Below are positions 1-18,203 of a stretch of DNA of 64,000 nt, piece by piece. Position 1 is the first letter of the stretch. Each line of letters opens with the position of its first letter. The translations under genes were made by a program, and so were the position numbers. This stretch comes from Cristatella mucedo (Eukaryota > Bryozoa > Phylactolaemata > Cristatellidae), in assembly GCA_009760855.2 (NCBI GenBank), contig WPIO01000016.1:6023001-6087000 (forward strand), read 5' to 3'. The notes under the pieces are model-generated. The model was not told where the DNA came from. It was given only the letters and a program-made list of their open reading frames with translations, and made no database searches.

Positions 1-1310
1 GGAGGGATCAAAGCAAATGAACAGCTGACTGCTGAAAGCCTAGATTTTTCCTGGCAATCACATCGGCAAGAGGGAGGGTATACACCGTGGAAAGAACCAG
101 ACCAAGCACAGAGCCCTGAGGTACCCCATACTTCAGAGGTTCCTCGGGTGATGTATGTCCATTAACATTAATACTCTAGAGTCTTCCACTGAGATAGAAA
201 CTGAACCATGGCAATGCAGTGCCAGTGATGCCCAGGCGAGATGAGAGGCTTTCAAGAAGAACTTGGTGATCAATAGTATCAAAAGCTGCCGAAAGATCGA
301 GCAAAACAAGCAGAGAGACTCTACCCATGTCTGCATTCCTAAGTAGGTCGTTATACACCGGAAGCAATGCTGACTCTGTGGAGTGATTCGATCCAAAGCC
401 AGACTGGAACTTACAAGCAAGGTTTGAAGTTTCGATATACGAGTTCAGCTGGCCTGCCACGACTCGTTCCAATGTCTTTGATAGGAGTGGTAGAAGGGAG
501 ACTGGGCGGTAGTTGCTCAAATTTTCTTGGTCTAGTGCTGCTTTCTTGAGAAGTGGCCTAACTACAGCTTTTTTGAAAGGTGCTGGGACATGACTTGAGG
601 CCAATGACATGTTTATGATGTTAGTTATGCATGGCAGCAGCAGATTAATGTAACGTAGGTGCAGGACAGAGGGAATAGGGTCAAAGGACTTAGTTCTATT
701 GGGATATGAACTTCAGGACGAGATCACCAGTGACCTGCCTGAATGTAGACAATGAAGTTCAGCCAGGAATCAAGCGAGAGCATTCTAGGGCGGATGCTGC
801 CATCGCACAAGTCGATGCTCCCTGCTCCTCTCTTTCTTGTGAACAAAGAATCGAAAGAAGCGATCGGCTATCAGATTATCACGGGGATCATCAGGTAAGC
901 AGCTAATCTGGAAGCGGCTGAGGAGATGGTTGATCGCTGACATTAGCATTTTTGGATTGTGCATCTGTGATTCAGCAATGTTTTTTTTTTTTTATAGTAG
1001 CTAGACATGGAGACATGGCCTTTGCTAGGATCGATTGGTACGACCTACAATAGTCTTCATATGCCTGTCGATGGACAGTCAGTCCAGATCTTATGTATGC
1101 TTTTTCAAGCTTTCGCTTAGTAGACCTGGCTAGTTTAATGTCTGTGGTAAACCACAGGCCGTCTGAGTGAGGGCGCACAGTGCGCTTGGTCAGAGGTGCA
1201 AACTCGCCGAGCATGTCACCTAGTGTCGTGCTGTAGCAATCTACAAATTTAGGGATTAAGGTATCAGAAGGAAAAAGATCAAATCTTGCCACCTTTGACT
1301 CTTTGATAAT
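1..1310 (-). mobile_element. LINE-A copy, RT region, cut by window edge
   Basis: A minus-strand, CR1/L2-like non-LTR reverse transcriptase. The segment at about 1300-985 reads FAPLTKRTVRP and GLWFTTDIKLA, the linker before RT. 610-176 reads NYRPVSLLPLLSKTLERVV, FQSGF, STESALL and LLDLSAAFDTIDH (motif A). The GVPQGS-like motif B falls near 130-110. The frame shifts between about 970 and 610, and a T run at 979-992 interrupts it, so the copy is dead. The rest of the element would lie left of the window. Confidence 0.85.
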
Positions 1311-2424
1311 TAGACCACTTAAGCGTGCCTGCAGACCACAGGTGCAGGAAACAGTGATGCATCAGAGAGTTCAGTGCACGACTCCTATCACTGTGCAGCC
1401 ATAAAAATAGATAAGAATAACAATACCTAAAACACTTGCATGGCATCCTAAGAGAGCTAAATCTCTTTATAGGCACTTTAGCTACACTGAAATGGAAACC
1501 TGCCAAGCCACATGGATCACGACGTTGCTCCTGCCTCTGCCGATTCCCTATGGTCTACAAACAAACAGGCCAAAAGACTGAAATGTAAATGGATTTAAAC
1601 GGATGTCTGGTGCTCCTCTAAGCATTTCAGGTACCCTACACTGTCACCCAAATTAATATCACGTGTTAACGTAATCGTGAGTACGGGGTGCCTAATGCCA
1701 GACTACAGCATAATCAGAGGCTACGGTACAGCGGACAATGGGGTAATCTTCAGCTATACGAATACTTTCGAGACTAGGTGCAAGGCCCAGACGAACCTAT
1801 CACACGCGAGCACAGTTACTTTGTTCCTCGACTGTGAAGCCTATTCACACACTGGTGGCTTAAGTAAGCAGGCATACTGACTGTGGCTACTCCAAGCAGG
1901 ACTGACTTTGCTGGCAGCACCACTGCCACTCGAAGTAAGACAAGTGTCTACTGCCCTTACACCAAACAAGTAGAATGCCATATATAATGCCCACGCGAAG
2001 CGGCAGCCATACGTATCTTACACGCATAGTAAATGGAAAACCAGATGGTAACGATAACGATGGTGACAAAAAGGAGGCAGCTGATGTTGACCTTCACTTG
2101 TGGACAACTCATTTCTAACATTTCACGTCAGGATGACATGCATGGGTAAACACGAAGAGTTGCAATTTTGGAGACAGCAGTTAGTCGAGAACACAAGCAC
2201 TTGCTGCAAAATCAAGTGGGTACTACTGTCACAAATGTGCATACCCTGCCTGCTCCCAGTTTTGCTTGGCAATCAGTAAGCATAACCTTCTGTGGCTTCA
2301 ATCTGCCTTTCTCAGTAGGTCAAAAAAGAGAAGAAGTCCTTCCCCTTGCTTCCATTCTACGCCTCCGAGGCACAAATAAGCTCGAGGACGCCAACACCAA
2401 CTGCTACGGTCAAGCTCTTGCGCT
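1311..2424. other. Intergenic or intronic, no gene seen
   Basis: No supported gene. A short minus-strand repeat tail with the LINE/SINE hairpin (CTAAGAGAGCTAAATCTCTT) lies near 1450-1470. The region probably belongs to a SCYL3-like intron, since that gene continues leftward. Confidence 0.4.
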
Positions 2425-2480
2425 CTGTGGCTTTTTGCGTTTGTAGCTTTGTGGAGTTACAGACGGAGACACACATATGC
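2425..2480 (+). mobile_element. LINE-B 3' tail fragment
   Basis: It carries GTGGAGTTACAGACGGAGA, the terminal signature seen at the 3' ends of the LINE-B copies at 24.2 and 37.1 kb. Only the last about 50 bases are present. Confidence 0.4.
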
Positions 2481-2673
2481 CAGGGTGCTGGCTGACATCT
2501 CAGGTCTAATGAACATTAGTTGTAAGGCACGGCAAGGAGAACGGATGGCAAACCGAACGTTGCACTCATACAGCATATTTAGCCAGTCGATACTTAAAAT
2601 AGAAGTAGGGCTGATTGACACAGCAATTGTATATTAACACCAGTGATAAGATGGCTAGCAAAAGGAGAAAGTG

Positions 2674-2710
2674 AGAAGAGAAGAGAAGAGAAACATAAGG
2701 GAAGAGAGAG

Positions 2711-2749
<39 letters not shown>

Positions 2750-2762
2750 GAGAGAGAGAGTG
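2674..2762. repeat. GA-rich microsatellite
   Basis: An interrupted (GA)n array; the longest pure run is about 2714-2745. It lies in the region below SCYL3-like exon 4. Open frames across it on both strands are low-complexity artefacts. Confidence 0.9.
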
Positions 2763-3033
2763 ATGGTGAGAGGAACGAGGGTGAGAGAGAAAGTGAGAGA
2801 CAGACGAGAGTGCTGGAGAGACATGCCGGAACGAGGGGTTTCCAAGAAGAAAGGTAGTGAGGCTGGGTCAACGCCAGTAGGAAGCATGCTCGCGAGAGTC
2901 TGTGGTGCAGTTCGATAGCTAGCTTATGGCTACCATAGCTTCGGAGTCAGCCAGCCCAAATGCAGGAAGGGCAGTGGCCATGTTAAACACGGGGTAAGGC
3001 AGAAGCCAGCTGCCACACGGAATCGAACCTCAC

Positions 3034-9516
<6,483 letters not shown>

Positions 9517-10282
9517 AACGCCAGGCAAAATGCTGAGATGCGATTCAGGCTTCCTGCTGTTTCAATAAGTTCTGCTTCAATTAAGACATGTTGCGCGCGA
9601 GAAAACACCTGAATCCACGAGGCGATGACTGACCAGGACAGCAACTGAGGAAGAAACCTCGGGAGACGCGACTGAGATAAATGATAATATTGGGTTCGTT
9701 CGAACCGCAGGCTCGACGGGACTAGGGGCTGCTTATATGATTGTCATCATCCGTTCATGCACACCTTGAGAAAAATGTCAGTCGAACTTCAATGGACACT
9801 GCTGAGAACGACAGATTCAAGTATTCGTACTTGCGCTGGCTAGTGGCCGTACGGTCGGAGTTAGTGACTCCCCAGAACCACGCCCCCTGCATCTCTGACC
9901 TCAGAGCGAGAGATTTTAAAAATTAGTTAAATATAAGCAAAAAAAATCAAAAATAGAAAATTAATTCATACATCTGTTATACAATTTATTAATTTATAAC
10001 GGCAGAATGTCTTCAAAATGCGCGGTAATAGTTCAGCCTGTACCGCGAAGGCGCAGGATACAGCGACGCTAGTCTCTGCTAGACGGCAGAGAATGATGGT
10101 GAGAATATCGCACAGCTCGGACAAAGCTAACAGCTCGAGACTAACTTTGAATATCTCTAAAATCACTCAGAACTACAATCTCCGGGGCTCTCTTTTGTAA
10201 AGTAACGAGGGTCCTGTACATTCCTCAGCTAACGACACTGGCGGCTCCTTATTACAGAAACCGCTCAGGTACGAACCGCAAA
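9517..10282. other. Upstream region of SCYL3-like gene
   Basis: The presumed promoter and 5' UTR of the SCYL3-like gene, read leftward. No TATA box can be placed with confidence. There is no other gene. Confidence 0.4.
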
Positions 10283-10287
10283 TAATA

Positions 10288-10318
<31 letters not shown>

Positions 10319-10432
10319 TGCACTTGATAAAGCGCCATCAGAGAATTCAATCTCTTTCTAGGCACTTTACATTCGCTGCAAAGGGAAATGCGATTGAATG
10401 GTGAGTAATATCGCGCTTGATAAACAAATGAC
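10283..10432 (-). mobile_element. LINE-A 3' tail only
   Basis: (AAT)n at 10283-10318 followed by GCACTTGATAAAGCGCC and the AATCTCTTTCTAGGC hairpin, then the GCAAAGGGAAATGCGATTGAATGG block: the last 150 bp of LINE-A in minus orientation. Confidence 0.8.
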
Positions 10433-11369
10433 CTCCGTTGGCAGAAAGCAGATACCGGAGCTCACCACGACGGGCCAATTTTCATGCGTCTATCTGCGAT
10501 ATAAGTGAATCTCTCTTTATTACCGTCCGATTCCCACCGGCAACAGCTTATCTGTTTTGGCAGCCTCGAAATATCTCGGCTGGGACGAGAAGCATTAGTA
10601 GAATATTCGTTGCCTCGGCACAGTTTCGTCGCCGCCACTTTATTTCTCCGCGGGTTCTTAGTTGGCCTCGGGGAGCTGATTTCTAGCTAACTGTATAGTA
10701 AACGACGGACAGCGCTAGCAATTTAAAGCGAAGAAAGCGCGGGTCTGACGTAGATTTTGTCACGGAGGATTTCCCTGGTCGTATTTTTAGCAGCACTTGG
10801 CTGCTGCTGATTGCCTGAGTAGTTACAGCACGAGGCCAATAAGTGCACTGCGTCTCACGAAAGCGCAAGCGTAAACATGATTGGACAAACGGAGTCTAGC
10901 TTTATTCCTATCGCGACGTTTAAAACTGGTACACTCAGTCGCAAAAAATCCTTGCAGTATGGCCACCGCTGCTGCGGCTGTAAATTCGTTTGGGTGGTAG
11001 TAGGGTTTAATGACGTCACTGAGCCTGAAGCTAACTGAAAAGGTTGGCTTCCGGTGCAGGCCGAACACTCACTCCGCCTCAGCCGCCTGTCGATATTGCT
11101 CTTCAGTCGTCGTTCTATGAGGTTTGAATCGGGCGAGTGGCTGCGTCACATCATCAGCACCGAATAAAAGGATTCGTCGAAAATTACTTTACTCAAGTTG
11201 TCATCGGTCGAGGAAGTTAAATTTCAGTGATCAAATGTTGTTCTTAGGGTTCGTTACATTCCAGCAACATAACGTACTCATGCGCTCTGCCAGCCCTGTG
11301 AAATAGTGTCGTTCACGCGGTATGACCTTTCACCTCTTAGACGGCCGTCTCTGTAGCGGCCGTACACAC

Positions 11370-11620
11370 ACGATATAGGGCCCACGGAGAACTCAATCTC
11401 TTGCTAGGCACTTCACATTTGCGGCAAAAGAAGCACGATCGAATGGTTAGTGGTAGCATGCTCAATGACAACAAGCATAGCATGGTTAGAGGTGTCGTGC
11501 ACAGGGTCAGCATGCAAACGTGGTTAGCGGCAGCACGCACAAGAACAGTCAGCACGAGTAAGCACACGAAGAACGAATCGCAAGGACCCACTAAATGCTG
11601 TGATACATGGCTGCTGTTGA
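11370..11620 (-). mobile_element. LINE-A 3' UTR fragment
   Basis: It contains the minus-strand 3' hairpin at 11385-11410, AGGGTCAGCATGCAAACG and GGACCCACTAAATGCTGT, all standard LINE-A 3' UTR blocks. The (AAT)n tail is missing. Confidence 0.8.
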
Positions 11621-12227
11621 ACGCCTGTAACTGTCTGATATTGTCAGATAGACTTGTTTACGTTATGGACACGGACTTGATGTGATCGACGAGGAGCTGC
11701 CATGCTTCTGCTATTGTTGGTGACCTGCGTGCATTGGTGCAACTCATAAAAGAAGCTGCCGTAAATATAAGGTTCAGGCGTCGTCAGTATACTTCGGGCA
11801 ACGGCTGAGCCTTGCACCGTTACGAGAGCTGCGCTTGCGGCCTAGTTCTGACAGGTCGTGGAAGTCGCAAGCCACGCTTGTAACAACCTGTCTTAAGAGT
11901 TTCTTCTAATTATAAACAAGCGAAGTGCGGTTAAGATCTTCAGCATTTTATGCGATAATAGGCTCGGAAATCAATCACTGCTTGCTGTGGTGGAGCCAAG
12001 ATTTTCATCTGGGGGGGGCAATACCCGCCGATTTTTACGCAGGGGGCAAGACCTGCAGGATTTTCATTTGGGGAGAGGGGGCAAGACCCGCAATTAATGA
12101 AGAATTACAGCGTAAAGTCACACAGCGTTTGTTCAACTCGAACTCACCAGTTGCTCCTGTTGCGTTCGCCTGAGGCTTCTGCTGTTGTAACTGGCAAAGC
12201 GCCTGACACTACTGTAAATAAAATAAA

Positions 12228-12405
12228 TAAATGCTAGCTGATTTAACAGCCTCTTTTTGTATAGCGACAGAAGAGCCTTTACGGCTATCACCACCGCTTG
12301 CAATGGCGATAAAGGATCGCGAACCGCAGGATTCGAACTCATGACCTCGGGGCCGAGGTTCTGAAAAGCAACCGCCTTACCTAGTGAGCCATTACGGCTC
12401 ATACA
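12228..12405 (-). mobile_element. SINE-1 copy (tRNA-derived)
   Basis: On the minus strand it starts with a tRNA-like head (GTAATGGCTCACTAGG...), carries the box B sequence AGTTCGAATCC and continues to the family body GCAAGCGGTGGTGATAGCC. It ends GCTATACAAAAAGAGGCTG and TTAAATCAGCTAG. It matches the copy at 59.82 kb along its length. Confidence 0.85.
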
Positions 12406-13049
12406 TGCCTCAGCTGTGGCCAATAGTTAAGCCGTTAAAGCAGCGCAGCGTCAGGCCGCTAATGCAGATTATATTTCGCGTCGTCTGCTGCAATCGATTG
12501 GGCTCTCACGTACGTGCCCGTTGAGAGCAATAAAGGAGAGTCTCGTTTACCGTGAACGTGCGCCCGCTGTGCCTCCGTGAGACTCCAACAAGAACAGCCG
12601 CCGCCGGAGCCACGGTTATACAACACTCATCGAGTGGAGTTAGGACATAATTTCGTCGATGATGACGGCGGGAGGGGGACGGACGTAGGAATAGGGGCGG
12701 CCCAGATCCTTGCCCCGTTTTGGAGCGGGGGGGGGCCCCCGGGGGCGGGAGGAGAGACTAATGCCCCCTGCCCCGCCCATCTCCTGGCTCCGCCAGTGGC
12801 TGCTTGCTTGACTACCAATGCTGCGACGTTGCTAAAACTAAGGCGATTATCACTCGAGACATTTATCGTGGTGGGCGGGTATTCTTTCGGACCGCCGGAA
12901 GTTACCAGTCTTAGCACTGAAGCCGAGCTCACCGAAGGTGCACGGACCTCGAGAGTCTTCGAGAGTCCTGGGAGCTAGGTAATCTTGGAGCCTGTGGTCA
13001 AGCTCGACTCCATGGCATTGCTAGGGTCTTTATTCCGCAACACAAACGA

Positions 13050-13752
13050 CGAGAACGGATGACGTCATAACGTACGGGTTATAAGCTGCCTCGCAGAAGT
13101 TTCACCAACGCAGCTATGACATCCTGTCTCGACTTTTGTAACTCGTTGCTTGTTGGTCTCCCTGCGTGTGCAATCAGGTGCCTACAGCTGGTGCAGAACT
13201 CTACTGTTATGCTTGTCTATCATGAGCGTTGTAGCTGCGCCACGTTAGACCACTTTTCGCCGACCTGCAATGGCTCCCAGTCAAGCAGAGCATCGACTTC
13301 AAGGTTCTGTCACTCACTTTTAGGTCGCTTCATTCTTTGGCTCCAGCCTACCTATCAGATCTATTCCCTCATCAGGCTAAGCATCATTCCACCTGCCTTT
13401 CGGAATCTAGCTGTTTAACTATACCTCATACAAACCTCAAATCCTTTGGAGATCGCCCCCTTATTTCGCATGCTCCCACAGCCTGGAACTCACTACCGAC
13501 GCACGTTATAAAGTCCCCTAACATGACATTTAAAAACAAGATGAAAACGAACCTGTTCAATACAGCATTTGGTGGGTCTTTGTGGCTTATTCTTCGTCTG
13601 CATACACGTACCTGCTTACACCGTACCTGCCACGTACGGATGTTACTATCAACATAATTTAGTAATACTTTCTATACAGCATCTGTGAAGTGCATCGAAA
13701 GAGATTCAGTTCTCTTAGGGCGCTATACAAATGGATTATTATTATTATCAAC
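13050..13752 (+). mobile_element. LINE-A 3' half, degraded
   Basis: It encodes RT thumb remnants (LDFCNSLLVGLPACAIRCLQ, then frameshifted SLHSLAPAYLSD and AWNSLPT), with multiple frameshifts. It then carries the 3' hairpin AGAGATTCAGTTCTCTTAGG, GCGCTATACAAATGG and (ATT)n at 13736-13748. Confidence 0.88.
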
Positions 13753-13854
13753 CTAGTGAGCCAGATTTGGTGAGTCGCACACACGCGACTACCAGTGGGA
13801 GACTACCTCGCCGGTCGTACCACTACATTTCCGCTACGACCGTTTCGGAAGGAT

Positions 13855-14300
13855 CCTGAAAATGCTGTGTGTAGCAGGTGCTTTTGCAACTTCTTTTTAA
13901 ATGTTAAGTAATGGGATGTCGTGACTTCAGTCCCGAGTGAGTTACAGGCCTCAGAAGCATAGGAACGCAAGGCGTGGTCTCCAAAGGATTGGTTGTTTGG
14001 TTCGAGGCGAATACAAACGACTCAAGCCAGAAGAGATTGGGGGTGGTGGTGGTGGTACGATACCTAGCCTTATTGGGGTGTAGTTCTGATAGGTAGGCTG
14101 GAGCCAGAGCAATGGAGGGACCTAAAAAGTGAATAACGAAATCTTAAAGGCCATACGTTGCTTGGTAGGAAGCCAGTGCAGGTCGGCGAGTTGTGGCGAA
14201 TTATGGCAACTGCAACGCCCGAGACAGAAATGCCTCCTGGCTGCAGAGATTTTTGCACCAGCTGTCGGCGCCTTCTTGCAAGGTCACTCACTATTCAGGT
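13855..14300 (-). mobile_element. LINE-A thumb fragment
   Basis: Minus-strand remnant with the blocks AACGAAATCTTAAAGGCCAT and AGCCAGTGCAGGTCGGCGAG (the SLTFRSLH and DLHWLP region). Frames are broken. Confidence 0.75.
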
Positions 14301-14454
14301 CTCTTCTTTTAAGAGCTTAAACGGTTTAATGAATTCGTCAATGAATCTCTAAGGCGCTAGGCCCTTTAGTGCACGTGACACTCGCACGCAGCAGCAGCTG
14401 CTGCAGTTATATAGTGCAACTTTTCGCCGCTCTACCACGTATTAGCGTTCAATG

Positions 14455-14700
14455 TCAAGGTCGATCATCTACTATAAATCCGCCAGTTCCTGCCCACCGT
14501 CGGCTAGACAGAGAACACGCTAAACTACTTACCATGAACAGACGCAGCCTCAGCTTCAGATGACTCGCAGGTAATCGGGTCTTAAGCGAACGGCAATCTC
14601 CGCCTCCTCCCGAGTTGAGGATTAGATTGACCGGTAATCTCATCCTCTTCCTCCCGAGTTGAGGATTAGATTGAGAAAAATCTCGACTGAGAATTTTTCA
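14455..14700. repeat. Local direct duplication
   Basis: The block CCTCCCGAGTTGAGGATTAG with flanks occurs at about 14608 and again at about 14651, a short imperfect tandem duplication. Confidence 0.55.
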
Positions 14701-14724
14701 GTAATCCGTCCTCAGCTGACGCAC

Positions 14725-15150
14725 GCTGTAGGAGCATCATTCTCAGTACCTCCATTCTCTTGCTCCAGCCGATCCACCAATCAGAACTGCCCCCCCCAAA
14801 ATAGGCTACGCGTCGTACCACCCACTTTTGTGAGACTCAGGTACCCTCGAACCAACCTCAAATGCTTTTGGAGACCGTTGTTCGCATTACCCTAAAGCCT
14901 GGTCCCCAGTCCCGACTGAGCTCGCATCCACTGACTTGAGGACATTAAAAAAAATAATAAAAATCCACCGCTTCCTCACAGCATTTACAGGGTCCGGGTG
15001 AACTGTGCCGGCGAGTGCCGACACTGTGCATTTTATCACTAGCCATATTGACACGCTACTTAAAAAGCATATGTTAAGGGCCTAGAATGAAATTTGGTCT
15101 CTGGGGGACTATGTTAGCGTGTTTATTATCATTATCATATTTATATATTC
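14725..15150 (+). mobile_element. LINE-A 3' fragment, strongly degraded
   Basis: The recognisable blocks are TTGCTCCAGCC, CGTCGTACCACCC, AACCAACCTCAAATGC and TTTGGAGACCG, then CATTTACAGGGTCC and a worn 3' UTR. It is older and more diverged than the other copies. Confidence 0.65.
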
Positions 15151-15177
15151 AGCGAGTAACTCTCAGTCCTAAGGATA

Positions 15178-15181
<4 letters not shown>

Positions 15182-15267
<86 letters not shown>
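15182..15267. repeat. Pure (GA)n array
   Basis: An uninterrupted 86-bp GA array. Confidence 0.97.
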
Positions 15268-15270
<3 letters not shown>

Positions 15271-16420
15271 ATGAAATTTGCTGCATCTATTCACACAGGG
15301 AAACTGGAACAGCTTTCTCCGAAGGCTCATCGCTGAATGCCAGATCTTAGCCCCCATAGATGTCTCTATTATTCATGCTCTGGGTGATTCCCTGAAAGCC
15401 AGTCGTAAATCCCCTTCCGAGACTGAATGAGGACATAATGACACGTCGACTTTGGTAAGCCAACATTGCGACAGTGGTAAACGCCATTTTAGAGGCCTGC
15501 AGGTTATGCCGGCAGGTTTCCGATTGGTGAACAGTGAGCGTTGTTCCGACTGGTGAATAGCGAGTGTTTGTGATTTTCCTGCTTTCGTAGTTCCAGCTTT
15601 AAGGTGAATCGAGTTTGTGCTTTCCTAAATGCAGCCAGGTAGGTTTTTCGATTGTGGCAGAGTCCTACGAATTTCTGTGAGTCTTGTTATCGTTAAAACC
15701 GAGTCCAATACTTTGGGCAAGTGTGAATTTCGATGCTACCGACATAGACAGCAATATACTAAATGAACTCGGGAGGCCAACTGCTACACAGTTGGTCTCA
15801 CTTAAGATTGTGCTCGGTGAGAACTTGTTGCACGTCACTCACTATAGATGACCGTATTTAATAAACTAAAATGAACGAATCAGATGCGGAAAGCAGCACC
15901 AAACCATTGAATGGCAAGTCAACTAAAAAGAAACCGCTCATAAAGCTAGCACGTAACTTATGCAAGCACACAAGTCGCCAATGCTCAGGACACGATGCGC
16001 TACCCTCACGGCAAGGTTCTGTTCGTCACGGTGGCAGAGCACCGACGAATGCAGTCCAATGGCTCCGAGGTGAACGGCCGCGAAACTATCGGACTAGTGG
16101 GCATGTGCGTACGCAGCAGCAGCTTGTGCGAAATCTGGGAAGAAAATCGGAGCCAGAGCGACTACTGACTACGGCCGCAACCAGGGCGTTGTTTCCGCCA
16201 GTTTTAGCTTCATCAACCGAAAAGCTTAACGAGATAATCGAAATGCAATCGAAGACGAACGAACGTGGCCACGGTTGCCGAACGAACGGGCACCGCCGCC
16301 TGTCTCGTCGGCGAGCGAGCGCCGGTCTCTTCTTCCTAAAAGTGCGGCGGCGCCATGTAGCGGCGCCGGATCGGCTCAGCGGCGGCCCGGGCTTAATCAC
16401 GCGTCGCTCACCGCAAGAGC
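15268..16420. other. Region 3' of KHK, no firm gene
   Basis: This is the downstream flank of the ketohexokinase gene. A 57-codon plus-strand frame at 15995-16168 starts MRYPHGKVLFVTVAEHRR and a longer overlapping plus frame runs from 15871. Neither resembles a known family. No convincing polyadenylation signal for KHK was found close to its stop. Confidence 0.35.
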
Positions 16421-17425
16421 TCAGTCGACCGGCGAGGAGCCGCTCGTCGTGCCCAGCGAAGCGTCGTCGAATCCGGCCAGCGCGTCGAACCCGGTTGCGC
16501 AGCACTTGCTGCCGGCCACTCGGCAGCCGTAGGCGATGGCGTCGCTCACCGACCGGCCTCGGCTCAGGGCCAGCACCGAGGCGGCCGTAAACGTGTCGCC
16601 CGCTCCCAGCGTGTCCACGACTCGGGCGGGCGCGAAGGCGGGGCACGAGTGGCACTCCGAGGCGGAGCCGGCCTCCTGAGCGGCCGCCCCGCGGTCGCCC
16701 CAGGCGCAGATGACCGCTGCGCCGGGGCGCAGCAGCGGCGCCAGGCCCTTCACGGCCGACGTCATGTCCGCGTAGCCCAACAGCGCGGCCAGCTCCTTGC
16801 CGACGAACACGCAGTCTGCGGCGCCCACGAGCGCCAGCAGCGATCGGCGAGGCTTCTCCAGCTCGACGGAAGTGCGCAAACGCCGGCAGCCGGCTTCCGG
16901 CGCCGCCGCTGCGTGCGCAGCATTGTAATCGTCGACCGCGCGCAGCTCATTCGCGGTGTCGTCCTCGTTGTAGCGCGCCTCGAAGTGCACCCAGCTGTAC
17001 TGACTCAGGTCGAGGCTCGCCGATCGGAACTCGTCGTAGCTCAGCTCGGGCAGGCCGCCGCGGTGGTGCAGCAGCGTGCGAGAGCCACTCTCGGCGCTCA
17101 CGACGGCCACGGTCAGCGGCGTCGGGAAGTCGTCCGCCCGCACCACGTGCTCGCACGCGACGCCGTAGCGCTCGAAGTCGGCCAGCAGGAAGCCAGCGTC
17201 GGCGGCGTCTCGGCAGCCGATTTTCCCCATGAATTCGCACGGTGCGCCCAGCAGCGCCAGCACGGTGCAGTTGTTGGAGGCGTTGCCGCCGCGCGCCCGC
17301 CGCCGAGAGAGCACCCTGGTCGAGCCGTCTTCCGGCGGATAGCTGCTGACCGTCAAAATGTCGTCAATGCATACCAGTCCGACGCAAAGTATTCGCTTGG
17401 CCGGCAACTCGCAGGAGGTGGCCAT
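16421..17425 (-). CDS. KHK: Ketohexokinase (fructokinase), single exon
   Basis: A 334-residue protein of the PfkB/ribokinase superfamily, close to ketohexokinase, which phosphorylates fructose to fructose-1-phosphate with ATP in the cytosol. The ATG at 17425 (CATGG context) is chosen; the open frame runs 15 codons further up only with a GTG. Motifs in order: ILCVGLVCIDDI near residue 12, RGGNASNNCTVLALLGAP (sugar-binding Gly-Gly-Asn-Ala-Ser) near 46, SVELEKPR near 190, FVGKELA near 210, VICAWGDRGA near 238, and VVDTLGAGDTFTA near 270 with the catalytic Asp and anion hole. VAGSKCCATGFDAL closes the fold, as in animal KHK. It is 30-40 residues longer than the human enzyme, mainly through inserts near residues 160-175 and a C-terminal tail. 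No frameshift or stop occurs. It has no intron, unlike the multi-exon vertebrate gene, and is far more GC-rich than its surroundings. Confidence 0.95.
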   Translation of the reverse strand: MATSCELPAKRILCVGLVCIDDILTVSSYPPEDGSTRVLSRRRARGGNASNNCTVLALLGAPCEFMGKIGCRDAADAGFLLADFERYGVACEHVVRADDFPTPLTVAVVSAESGSRTLLHHRGGLPELSYDEFRSASLDLSQYSWVHFEARYNEDDTANELRAVDDYNAAHAAAAPEAGCRRLRTSVELEKPRRSLLALVGAADCVFVGKELAALLGYADMTSAVKGLAPLLRPGAAVICAWGDRGAAAQEAGSASECHSCPAFAPARVVDTLGAGDTFTAASVLALSRGRSVSDAIAYGCRVAGSKCCATGFDALAGFDDASLGTTSGSSPVD

Positions 17426-17689
17426 GACACCCTGTGCGGCACGCAAGGTACCGGATGTGTCGGCCTCCACGCGTGCCCTTTGACCGGTCGCGCCCCCTTT
17501 GAGTGGGCGGATCGCAGCATAGACAATGTAGGCAGGTCACATGGTGAGTCAGCCTTTTAATGGTTACGCCCATAGACAAACGTATGTGCTGAGGCCTTAA
17601 TCACGCAAGAAAGATGCTGGTTGGGTGCAGAAGGCTCGGGCCAGTGGTGGAGCCGGGCGGCGGGAAGGATGCATTTGTAGCTCACTTTT

Positions 17690-18203
17690 AGCAGGTCCCT
17701 TCACTTTTTGGCTCCAGCCTTTGTATAATATCTGCTCCCTCAACAGGCTAAGCGTCGTACCACCCTCTTTTCGGAATCTAACTGTTTACCTCTACTTTGG
17801 ACAAACCTCAAATCCCTTGGAGACCATGCATTTAGTTCATATGGTCCCAAAGCCTGGAACTCACTCCAAACTTGCGTCAAGACATCCCCTGACTTGACCA
17901 CATTTAAAAAGAAATTAAAAACGCACCTATTTAGGACAACATTTAGTGGGTCCTTGTGATTCGACCTTTATGTGCTTATGCGTGCTGTGCATGTGCGACA
18001 CTGTGCATGCTGCCACTAACCACACTTTGCATGCTGACCCTGTGCATGTCACCCCTAACCATGTTGTTCATGTTGTTTATCGAGCATGCTACCACTAATC
18101 ATTCGATCGCCTTTCCTTTGCAGCAAATGTGATGCGCCTAGAAAGAGATTTAGTTATGTGAGGGCGCTTTATCAAGTGTATTATTATTATTATTATTATT
18201 ATT
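17690..18203 (+). mobile_element. LINE-A 3' end with (ATT)n tail
   Basis: It covers the end of the ORF in broken frames (FGTKAWNSL-type blocks, TTTAAAAAGAAATTAAAAAC), the 3' UTR and the hairpin AGAAAGAGATTTAGTTATGTGA, then GCGCTTTATCAAGTG and (ATT)n at 18179-18203. It starts about 260 bp upstream of the KHK start codon, in the opposite orientation. Confidence 0.9.

Noticed and set aside
15871-16590. A 239-codon plus-strand frame
   Set aside because: Arg/Ser-rich and compositionally driven. It overlaps the KHK 3' end antisense and has no recognisable domain.
17426-17470. Upstream extension of ketohexokinase by 15 codons
   Set aside because: It would need a GTG start; the ATG at 17425 has a good context and fits the family's N-terminal length.
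16649-17560. A 303-codon plus-strand open frame
   Set aside because: It is antisense to ketohexokinase; high GC removes stops on the opposite strand. The minus frame has the full motif set, this one none.
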